Source: Lachnospiraceae bacterium UBA4338
GTDB lineage: Bacteria > Bacillota > Clostridia > Lachnospirales > Lachnospiraceae
Reading direction: 5' to 3'
Assembly (NCBI GenBank): GCA_002393735.1
Contig: DGTK01000015.1
Location: 161,431 to 225,430, forward strand
DNA: 64,000 nucleotides
The notes beneath the pieces were generated by a model. The model ran no database searches. It saw only the letters and a program-made list of their open reading frames with translations, and was not told the DNA's origin. Both the position numbers and the translations under genes were made by a program. Below, one piece after another: positions 56,818 to 64,000 of the stretch (positions are counted from its first letter, which is position 1; the number at the start of each line of letters is the position of its first letter).

Positions 56818-59211
56818 ATGGAAAAGACAAATTTTTCAAAGTTTATTAAAAATTATTGCGTAAGAATTCCTAAGATTCAACGTGAATATGTTCAGGGACA
56901 AAATGAAAGAGGGTTCTCGTTCATTGAGGATATTTTTTTGCATATTAAAGAAAAAAAAGAGATATCTCTAGATTTGATATATGGATCAATTCAACAGGGT
57001 AACGACGAAAAAGATATATTCGAGCCGATTGATGGGCAACAACGTCTTACAACGTTGTTTTTATTATATTGGTATTTTAGGCATATTAACGGGAATTCAA
57101 AGGTGGATGATATAGAGTTTATTTATGAAACCAGAGAGAGTTCAAAAGAATTTTGTGAAGCAATTTGCAAGAATAAGATTCTTTTGAATAAAGAAATAGT
57201 ACCTTCGGAATTGCTAACAAATGAATCCTGGTTTTATGAGAAATACCGATATGATTATACAATTAAGAGTATGATTAAAATGCTGGATTATATCCAAAAT
57301 GTATATTGCAACTCTGAACAGCAAATCACTTTAAAAGATTTGGATGATTATATTATATTTAATGTTCATATATTTAAAAATTATACGCTTGGAAACAGAC
57401 AATATATAATTATGAATGACAGAGGAAAGCAATTGAATGCTTTTGAGAATTTTAAGAGTGCATTTTCAAAATGGCTGAATACAGATAATTCTGCAAATAA
57501 TGTTTTGGAATTTAATAAGAATATGGATGGAAAATGGTCAGAAGAACTTTGGAATGATTTAGGTAGAGATAGAGATAGTGTGAAAACGGATAATCTCATT
57601 TATATTTTTTTTATTAGATTTATTTGGTGTATGTATGCAGCTATTCCTGAGAATAAAAATGATGAATATGAAAAGATAAGAGAGAAATTGAATGAAAGTG
57701 TTAATTTGAAAAAAAATGGAAAAAGAAAAAATGTTGTGAATGAAATTGATTTTAAAAAATACATAAAACCTTCTCTTGAAAAAATAAATGAATGCCGAAA
57801 TGAACAAAGCGCATATACAAAAAAAGAATTAATTGAAGAAATGACTAACTATTTAAACTTTCTGTTTGCGTTAAAAGATGAGAACGCTAAAAAACTGAAG
57901 ATTGAATTTTTGACATCTCCGTGGAAAGGTAAGCAGGAAAAAATTGATCCGATAATTAGTACTGAAGATTTTGAATTTAAATCTAGAGTGGCAAATTATG
58001 GCCTACAATTGTTTTTTGAAAAAAATGATTATACAAAAATAACAGAAGAAGATAATGCTTATAAGGAGTGGAAAAGATTTGTCTGGAATGTTATCGAGGA
58101 TTCTAATCTTGATAATGTAGATAGTACAATAACTGCATTGAAAATTCTAAATAAGTATCGCCTAGACGTTAATAATATTATTGAAAAATTATCTGAACAA
58201 AATGAGAAAGAATGTAATTTAGGCACGGAGCGGAGAGAAATTCGTAAGGCAAAGTATATTAAAAATGTGATAAAAGGAGATGAGGATTGGAGAAAAACTT
58301 TTAACGACGCAGAACGCCACCAGTATCTAAAAGGGTGTATAGATTTCTTGTTTATAGATATCTATAATGACAAAAAAGATGATTTTATAAAGAGAAAAAA
58401 TAATATGGATTTTATTTTCTCAGAAAATGGGTTAAATACTGATGAGGATCATCTTGTCTTAAGGGCATTGTTAAGCAAATATACATTTAAACATGATAGC
58501 AAAGGAAAACTAATTATTCCAGATATACGCATTTTTGATTCTGAAAGTGATCGTGGAGTTTTAAAAACAAGTATAAAGGAGGAATGGACTGAGTATATAA
58601 AGGAATATTTAGAGAAGAAAGACAAAAAAGCAATAATTGAGCAAATGAAAACTGATATTAGTAGTTGTGGTTTGCAGTATTCGGAAGATGAAAAAAAAGA
58701 TGATAAGTTCCAAAATAAGTTCCTAAATTGGCAGATTGAATTGTGCAACAATACGAATCTTATGAACTTTATTATAGATGCGTCTAAATTAAAAAAATCA
58801 TCATATGCTTCTCCAATGCATTTTGCGTCATCATCATGGGGAGATAAAATAAGAGTGTACTATAAGACGATACATAATAGCAGTACTCAGCTATGGTTGG
58901 ATACAGATTATACTTGGTGTGTTGAGGTGCTTGAAGAAAAAGGTTTTGAGTATAAAAATATACTACCTGGAGAATTTGAGGAAGAAAAAAATTATCGCTT
59001 TAAAGGTACGGATATTGAAGGTAAGGATATAATATTATGTTTTGGAAGATCAGTAATAGTTTACGAAAAGGGTAATATTGAAATTACAATTCATCCAACT
59101 AAGGAGATAAAATATAATAATAGAAAAAATAACACATTTAATTATTTGGAAATTAAAGATAAAGAAAAGTTTAAAAAATTCATACAAGGCGATGAAAATT
59201 GGAATAATTGA
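56818..59211 (+). CDS. Second DUF262-domain protein, partner of the first
   Basis: 797 residues. DUF262 motifs IQREYVQG (20-27) and PIDGQQRLTT (Asp72-Arg76), and MNDRGKQLNAFENFKSAF as the mid-domain segment. No HNH motif is visible; the C-terminal 150 residues (WGDKIRVYYKTIHNSS on) are of unknown type and could be a recognition domain. Good SD (GAGGAG), 19 nt after the first gene, so the two are made together. Same A-rich composition. Possible division of labour: nuclease plus sensor. Confidence 0.82.
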   Translation: MEKTNFSKFIKNYCVRIPKIQREYVQGQNERGFSFIEDIFLHIKEKKEISLDLIYGSIQQGNDEKDIFEPIDGQQRLTTLFLLYWYFRHINGNSKVDDIEFIYETRESSKEFCEAICKNKILLNKEIVPSELLTNESWFYEKYRYDYTIKSMIKMLDYIQNVYCNSEQQITLKDLDDYIIFNVHIFKNYTLGNRQYIIMNDRGKQLNAFENFKSAFSKWLNTDNSANNVLEFNKNMDGKWSEELWNDLGRDRDSVKTDNLIYIFFIRFIWCMYAAIPENKNDEYEKIREKLNESVNLKKNGKRKNVVNEIDFKKYIKPSLEKINECRNEQSAYTKKELIEEMTNYLNFLFALKDENAKKLKIEFLTSPWKGKQEKIDPIISTEDFEFKSRVANYGLQLFFEKNDYTKITEEDNAYKEWKRFVWNVIEDSNLDNVDSTITALKILNKYRLDVNNIIEKLSEQNEKECNLGTERREIRKAKYIKNVIKGDEDWRKTFNDAERHQYLKGCIDFLFIDIYNDKKDDFIKRKNNMDFIFSENGLNTDEDHLVLRALLSKYTFKHDSKGKLIIPDIRIFDSESDRGVLKTSIKEEWTEYIKEYLEKKDKKAIIEQMKTDISSCGLQYSEDEKKDDKFQNKFLNWQIELCNNTNLMNFIIDASKLKKSSYASPMHFASSSWGDKIRVYYKTIHNSSTQLWLDTDYTWCVEVLEEKGFEYKNILPGEFEEEKNYRFKGTDIEGKDIILCFGRSVIVYEKGNIEITIHPTKEIKYNNRKNNTFNYLEIKDKEKFKKFIQGDENWNN

Positions 59212-59246
59212 TGAATCATTAATTATTATTGCCATAAGGAGCGCAT

Positions 59247-59675
59247 ATGACCAACCAATACAACCTACAACGTTTCATAGACAGACAAAAAGAATACTTC
59301 CCGACTGCTCTTAAAGAAATCCAGAATGGAAGAAAACAGTCACACTGGATGTGGTGGATTTTTCCACAGCTTAAAGAACTGGGTTATTCGTATACTTCCA
59401 AAGAATATGGAATTAGCGGAATAGAAGAAGCAAAGTCATATCTGGAGGAGCCGATTCTGCGGGAGAATTTGATTACGATCTGTAATGCATTATTAAGTCT
59501 GGATACAAACAATCCGTATAGAGTTATGGGAAGTACGGATAGTATGAAACTTCGTTCCTCTATGACTATGTTTATAGAAGCAGATCCGGACAATGAGGTT
59601 TTTAAGGCTGTGCTGGACAAGTATTACGGTGGAAGAAAAGATTCCAAAACACTTAAGTTATTAGGGAGAAACTAA
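59247..59675 (+). CDS. DUF1810-family protein
   Basis: 142 residues, the whole protein being one DUF1810 domain: NLQRFIDRQKEYFPTALKEI, KQSHWMWWIFPQLKELG, YGISGIEEAKSYL, and a C-terminal DSMKLRSSMTMF. Old annotations call such proteins calpastatin, without basis. Function unknown. AAGGAG before the ATG. Codon use is nearer to the core genes than to the DUF262 pair. The stop is directly followed by the next start. Confidence 0.85.
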   Translation: MTNQYNLQRFIDRQKEYFPTALKEIQNGRKQSHWMWWIFPQLKELGYSYTSKEYGISGIEEAKSYLEEPILRENLITICNALLSLDTNNPYRVMGSTDSMKLRSSMTMFIEADPDNEVFKAVLDKYYGGRKDSKTLKLLGRN

Positions 59676-60719
59676 ATGAAAAAAAGATACAAAGTTTTAA
59701 TAGCAGTATTAATAGTTGTTGCAGTTATTGTGGCAGCAGTTATTGGATATAAGATTCATATGCATTATGATATTGAGCCCCATGAGTGCTATAACATTGC
59801 TGTTATGGAGGAAGAGGGAAGAAGTTATGATGATTATTCCACTGTTTATATGACTACGGATATTTCTCCTGAAGGGCTGCAGGCTATTTATGAGGCGCTG
59901 GATGTACAGCCTGAGGGTAATGTAGCGGTTAAGCTTTCTACAGGTGAAGCAGGCAATCCTAATTATCTTAAGCCTGAATTAATTGGTGATCTGGTGCAGG
60001 AACTTGATGCCACAATTATTGAATGTAATACTGCATATTCAGGTTCTAAAAGAGCAGATACACTTATGCATATGGAAGTAGCCAAGGAACATGGTTTTAC
60101 TGAGATTGCAGATGTGGATATTATGGATGCTGACGGATATATGGTTATTCCGGTTGAAGGCGGTGAGCACTTAAAGGAAAACTGGGTAGGTCAGAATCTT
60201 GCCAATTATGATTATGTTGTTGTTTTGTCTCATTTCAAAGGTCACCCGATGGGCGGCTTTGGCGGAGCACTTAAGAATATTTCAATCGGTATGGCATCAA
60301 GAGAGGGTAAGGTAAGAATTCACTCAGGTGGAGCATTGCATAAGCCAACAATTACACTGGCTGCACTTACTACAAACCAGGATGTATTTACAGAAAGCAT
60401 GGCAGAGGCTGCCAAGTCTGTAGATGATTATGAAGGCGATAATATTATTTATATCAATATAGTTAATAACGTATCAGTAGACTGCGACTGCGTATCAAAT
60501 CCTGCAGAGGTGGATATGCATGATATCGGAATTTTCGCATCCAAAGACCCTGTAGCAGTTGACCAGGCATGTATCGATGCTGTATTTGCAGCGCCTGACA
60601 GTGCTTCAATGCAGGAGAGAGTGCTTTCACTCAACGGTCTTCATATCTTAACTCATGCTGAAGAAATCGGCCTTGGTAACAGAGCATATGAACTTATCGA
60701 TATAGATACCGAGGAATAA
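59676..60719 (+). CDS. DUF362-domain protein, membrane-anchored
   Basis: 347 residues. An N-terminal hydrophobic segment (about 6-27) is a signal anchor or signal peptide without lipobox. The DUF362 domain follows (VVLSHFKGHPMGGFGGALKNISIGMASREGK across residues 184-214, and CDCVSNPAEV with DPVAVDQACID). Relatives are often joined to 4Fe-4S ferredoxin domains; here no CxxCxxC cluster is seen. Role unknown; redox or iron-sulfur work is suggested for the family. Confidence 0.82.
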   Translation: MKKRYKVLIAVLIVVAVIVAAVIGYKIHMHYDIEPHECYNIAVMEEEGRSYDDYSTVYMTTDISPEGLQAIYEALDVQPEGNVAVKLSTGEAGNPNYLKPELIGDLVQELDATIIECNTAYSGSKRADTLMHMEVAKEHGFTEIADVDIMDADGYMVIPVEGGEHLKENWVGQNLANYDYVVVLSHFKGHPMGGFGGALKNISIGMASREGKVRIHSGGALHKPTITLAALTTNQDVFTESMAEAAKSVDDYEGDNIIYINIVNNVSVDCDCVSNPAEVDMHDIGIFASKDPVAVDQACIDAVFAAPDSASMQERVLSLNGLHILTHAEEIGLGNRAYELIDIDTEE

Positions 60720-60720
60720 A

Positions 60721-61626
60721 ATGTTAGAAATAATTCAAAGAGAATTAATTTACTTCTGGTATTATTTTACCCTGCAGCTTAGCCAGATATTCTGGTACTG
60801 GGTGCTGGGTATGATAATCGGCTCTGTGGTATCTGTATTTTTTAAGGATCGAATCCATGCCCTCATGAGAAATATGAAGGGAGACGGCAGCTCTTTAGCA
60901 GGTATTCTATTTGCATCTTTCTTAGGGATTCTTTCCCCGCTTTGTATGTATGGAACCATCCCAATCGCAGCTTCTTTTTCCAAAAGCGGAATCAAGGATG
61001 AGTGGCTGGCGTCTTTCATGATGAGTTCAATTTTACTGAATCCACAGCTTATAATGTATAGCGCAGCTCTTGGAACCAAAGTGCTGTTAATAAGAATCAT
61101 TACCTGCTTTATCTGCGGAATTGCAGCAGGCTTAGTGATTCACTGGTGCTTTAAGAAAAAGGAATTCTTCACATTCAAAGGTTTTGATGAACCGAAGAAT
61201 AAAGATACAGACCCAAATATCTTATTAAGATTTCTTAAGAATCTTTACCGAAATGTCAAGGCAACGGGACTGTACTTTCTAATCGGTGTCGTGCTGTCGG
61301 CGCTTTTTCAAAGATATATCCCTGAAGAGGCCATAACCTTTGTATTTGGCGGCAATGAGGCCTGGGGCGTACTGATGGCAGCGACCATCGGTGTGCCGTT
61401 ATATGTCTGCGGTGGTGGAACAATCCCCATACTTAAAGCATGGCTTGCAAGTGGCATGAGCCTTGGCTCTGCGGCAGCTTTCATGATTACAGGACCCGCT
61501 ACCAAAATCACCAACTTGGGTGCCCTAAAAGCAGTGCTTGGAATTAAACACTTCCTGTTTTACTGGCTTTTCGTGATAGTATTTTCCCTTGTTTGTGGAC
61601 TTATAATAAATATTATCTTTCACTGA
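60721..61626 (+). CDS. ArsP/SO_0444-type permease
   Basis: 301 residues, about eight hydrophobic helices. The repeated signature SPLCMYGTIPIAASFSKSG (near residue 79) and GVPLYVCGGGTIPIL (near 223) is that of the PF03773 permeases, some of which export organoarsenicals or metal complexes. Substrate here unknown. One base after the DUF362 stop, so coexpressed; the pair may act in metal or redox handling (inference). Confidence 0.85.
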   Translation: MLEIIQRELIYFWYYFTLQLSQIFWYWVLGMIIGSVVSVFFKDRIHALMRNMKGDGSSLAGILFASFLGILSPLCMYGTIPIAASFSKSGIKDEWLASFMMSSILLNPQLIMYSAALGTKVLLIRIITCFICGIAAGLVIHWCFKKKEFFTFKGFDEPKNKDTDPNILLRFLKNLYRNVKATGLYFLIGVVLSALFQRYIPEEAITFVFGGNEAWGVLMAATIGVPLYVCGGGTIPILKAWLASGMSLGSAAAFMITGPATKITNLGALKAVLGIKHFLFYWLFVIVFSLVCGLIINIIFH

Positions 61627-61645
61627 TGGTGAAATGCGTGAAAAC

Positions 61646-61674
61646 TTGAATAATTAGCCCGAAAGTGGTATTAT
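61646..61674 (+). promoter_or_regulatory. Probable secA promoter, within a large hairpin
   Basis: TTGAAT (61646-61651), 17-nt spacer, TATTAT (61669-61674) with TGG before it (extended -10). The surrounding ATTAGCCC (61653-61660) and GGGCTAAT (61695-61702) can pair, with inner GGTATTA/TAATGCC, and T-rich sequence follows, so the same DNA may terminate the permease transcript. Confidence 0.6.
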
Positions 61675-61725
61675 GGACAATAATGCCGATTTTTGGGCTA
61701 ATATTTATTTTGGAGATGAAAATTA

Positions 61726-64000
61726 ATGAAAATTGTAGATAAGGTTTTCGGCACACATTCACAGAGAGAACTTAAAAGAATAATGCCGATTATTGATTCA
61801 ATAGAAGCCTTAAAGCCTACTATGGAAGCTTTAAGTGATGAAGAACTTAGAGCTAAAACAGATGAGTTTAAGAAAAGACTTGCAGAAGGACAGACACTTG
61901 ATGATATCCTGGTTGAAGCCTTCGCAACAGTAAGAGAAGCAGCCAAGAGAGTACTTGGTATGGAGCACTACAGAGTGCAGTTAATCGGTGGACTTATTCT
62001 TCATCAGGGCCGTATCGCCGAGATGAAGACCGGTGAAGGTAAAACACTTGTATCAACACTTCCTGCTTACCTTAATGCACTTGAAGGAAAGGGTGTACAT
62101 ATCGTTACGGTTAACGACTATCTTGCCAAGCGTGATGCCGAGTGGATGGGAGCAGTCCATGAATTCCTCGGCCTTAAGGTTGGCGTAGTACTTCACAATT
62201 CCGAAGATGCGGAAAGAAGAGAAGCATATCAGTGTGATATTACATATGTAACCAACAATGAACTTGGTTTTGATTATCTTCGTGATAACATGGTTATTTA
62301 TAAAGAGCAGCTGGTTCTTCGTGATTTACATTATGCAATCATCGATGAGGTTGACTCAGTTTTAATTGATGAGGCAAGAACACCACTTATTATTTCGGGA
62401 CAGGGTGGCAAATCCACAGACCTTTATTCTGCCTGCGATATCTTAGCAAGACAGCTTAAAAGAGGTGACGATGTGGAAGAATTATCCAAGATGGATATTC
62501 TTATGAAGACAGAGGTTGAGGAGACCGGGGATTTTATCGTTAGTGAGAAAGAAAAGACAGTTAACTTAACTGCTCAGGGTATTGCGAAAGTTGAGCGTTT
62601 CTTCTCAATCGATAACTTAGCTGACCCTCAGAACTTAGAGATTCAGCATAATGTTATTCTAGCGCTTCGTGCTCATAACCTTATGTTTAAGGATCAGGAC
62701 TACGTTGTAAAAGATGACCAGGTAATTATCGTCGACAGCTTTACAGGACGTTTAATGCCGGGTAGAAGATATTCAGATGGTCTTCATCAGGCTATTGAAG
62801 CCAAGGAACATGTTAAGGTTAAGAGAGAGAGTAAGACTCTTGCCACCGTTACATTCCAGAACTTCTTCAATAAGTTTGAGAAAAAGGCCGGTATGACAGG
62901 TACTGCTCTTACAGAGGAAAAGGAATTCCGTGATATCTATGGTATGGACGTTATCGAGATTCCTACCAACAAGCCTGTTATCAGAGTTGACCATCCGGAC
63001 GCAGTTTATAAAACAAAGAAGGGCAAGTTAAATGCCATCTGTAATGCAGTTGCTGAGGCTCATGCCAAGGGACAGCCTGTACTGGTTGGTACAATTACAA
63101 TTGAGTCTTCAGAAGAGATAAGCAGAATGCTTACAAGACGTGGTATTCACCACAAAGTACTTAATGCCAAGTACCACGAAATGGAAGCGGAAATTGTCAA
63201 AGATGCAGGTCAGCACGGAGCAGTTACCATTGCAACCAACATGGCCGGCCGTGGTACCGATATTAAGTTGGATGATGAAGCAAGAGCGGCAGGTGGTCTG
63301 TATATCATCGGTACTGAGAGACATGAAAGCCGTCGTATCGATAACCAGTTAAGAGGTCGTTCAGGTCGTCAGGGTGATATTGGTGAATCCAAGTTCTATA
63401 TTTCACTTGAGGATGATTTGCTCCGTCTCTTCGGTTCTGAGAGAATGATGAGCGTATTTAATTCAATGGGTATTTCAGAAGACCAGGAGATTGCACACAA
63501 GATGTTATCATCTGCAATTGAGAATGCCCAGAAGAGAATAGAAAATAACAACTTTGGTATCAGAAAGAACCTGCTTGAATATGACCAGGTTATGAATGAC
63601 CAGAGAGAGATTATCTATGCAGAGCGTCTTAAGGTTCTTAATGGAGAAAGCATGAGAGATTCCATTATGAAGATGGTTATGGATGTAGTTGAGAATTACG
63701 TTGATTCCTGCATAGGAGATGACTCATCTGCGGAGGAATGGGATCTTAACGACCTTAATGTTAACCTTCTTCCAATCGTTCCTTTAGAGCCTGTGACATT
63801 AGAAAGAATCGAGAAGCCGAAGAAGGCAGCCTTAAAGCAGCAGCTTAAAGAAGAAGCAATTAAACTTTATGAAGATAAAGAATCACAGTTCCCTCAGGCT
63901 GAGGCCATGAGAGAGGTTGAACGTGTAGTATTACTCAGATGTATCGACCGTAAGTGGATGAATCATATCGATGATATGGACCAGCTTCGTCAGGGTATCG
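61726..64000 (+). CDS. secA: Protein translocase ATPase SecA (5' part, runs off the window)
   Basis: The first 758 codons are present, open to the window edge. Starts MKIVDKVFGTHSQRELKR, 9 nt after GGAGA. Walker A TGEGKT near 102-107, Walker B region IIDEVDSVLIDEARTP, preprotein cross-linking domain, TFQNFFNKFEKKAGMTGTA, NBD2 NMAGRGTDI and QLRGRSGRQGD, then the helical scaffold. SecA drives export through the SecY channel encoded at 6590. A C-terminal zinc site cannot be judged. The reverse frames across it are shadows. Confidence 0.97.
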   Translation, partial: MKIVDKVFGTHSQRELKRIMPIIDSIEALKPTMEALSDEELRAKTDEFKKRLAEGQTLDDILVEAFATVREAAKRVLGMEHYRVQLIGGLILHQGRIAEMKTGEGKTLVSTLPAYLNALEGKGVHIVTVNDYLAKRDAEWMGAVHEFLGLKVGVVLHNSEDAERREAYQCDITYVTNNELGFDYLRDNMVIYKEQLVLRDLHYAIIDEVDSVLIDEARTPLIISGQGGKSTDLYSACDILARQLKRGDDVEELSKMDILMKTEVEETGDFIVSEKEKTVNLTAQGIAKVERFFSIDNLADPQNLEIQHNVILALRAHNLMFKDQDYVVKDDQVIIVDSFTGRLMPGRRYSDGLHQAIEAKEHVKVKRESKTLATVTFQNFFNKFEKKAGMTGTALTEEKEFRDIYGMDVIEIPTNKPVIRVDHPDAVYKTKKGKLNAICNAVAEAHAKGQPVLVGTITIESSEEISRMLTRRGIHHKVLNAKYHEMEAEIVKDAGQHGAVTIATNMAGRGTDIKLDDEARAAGGLYIIGTERHESRRIDNQLRGRSGRQGDIGESKFYISLEDDLLRLFGSERMMSVFNSMGISEDQEIAHKMLSSAIENAQKRIENNNFGIRKNLLEYDQVMNDQREIIYAERLKVLNGESMRDSIMKMVMDVVENYVDSCIGDDSSAEEWDLNDLNVNLLPIVPLEPVTLERIEKPKKAALKQQLKEEAIKLYEDKESQFPQAEAMREVERVVLLRCIDRKWMNHIDDMDQLRQGI

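Noticed and set aside
48620..59230. Prophage or transposon as the carrier of the accessory region
   Set aside because: No integrase, transposase, terminase, portal, or terminal inverted repeats were found; the 23-nt arrays are direct, not inverted.
1..64000. tRNA and rRNA genes
   Set aside because: No cloverleaf with a T-arm GGTTCRA pattern and no rRNA-like stretch was noticed in the gaps; a covariance search was not possible.

Overview
The window looks like chromosome of a low-GC Gram-positive member of the class Clostridia, most likely family Lachnospiraceae. The evidence is the ribosomal-protein gene order with rpsD inside the alpha segment, a KOW-domain gene between map and infA, AAGGAGG-type ribosome binding sites throughout, an L17 enlarged by internal insertions, meso-diaminopimelate dehydrogenase, and DUF6273/zinc-ribbon proteins typical of that family. 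The genus cannot be fixed from the sequence.

Layout. (1) 1-13.5 kb is the S10-spc-alpha supercluster, from the end of rplB to rplQ, including secY, adk, map, infA, rpmJ and rpoA. A structured leader lies between rpmJ and rpsM, and the run ends at an intrinsic terminator. (2) 13.6-24.7 kb holds a PilT-type ATPase, a TraX-family membrane protein, the ecfA1-ecfA2-ecfT transporter core with truA, a heterodimeric ABC exporter with one degenerate ATP site, and a DHH phosphoesterase with an unusual C-terminal extension. (3) 24.8-40.2 kb is a signalling and housekeeping stretch: a membrane TIR/beta-propeller protein, an aquaporin, ddh, lgt, a zinc-ribbon Ser/Thr kinase with a PP1-like phosphatase, a FIST sensor with two chemoreceptors, a YgjP-like metallopeptidase, and a short-chain dehydrogenase divergent from trxB across a perfect palindrome. 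(4) 40.3-48.6 kb holds a secreted SH3-NlpC/P60 hydrolase behind a structured leader with a tiny leader ORF, a TSCPD protein, hpf, an SPFH/zinc-ribbon protein and its zinc-ribbon membrane partner, a TrpB2-type synthase and a small Cys/Lys-rich protein.

(5) 48.6-59.2 kb is accessory DNA. An AAA ATPase-nuclease gene, an sce7726-like nuclease and a probable type I toxin-antitoxin locus lie between two copies of an unusual intergenic element: a terminator hairpin followed by a 14-nt unit repeated with an exact 23-nt period, three times on the left and twice on the right. Next come a duplicated-winged-helix regulator divergent from a second-type clpP, two unrecognised genes, and a tandem pair of very A-rich DUF262 (GmrSD-like) genes, the likely anti-phage system. 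(6) 59.2-64 kb returns to core-like genes: DUF1810, DUF362, an ArsP-like permease and the first 758 codons of secA.

The most interesting unexplained structures are the 23-nt periodic arrays, the three-armed repeat that runs into the ribosome binding site of the ATPase gene, the antisense-RNA/membrane-peptide locus at 51.0-51.2 kb, the tandem-repeat insertion inside the first DUF262 domain, and the leader of the NlpC/P60 gene. All functional statements come from reading the sequence; no database search was run.
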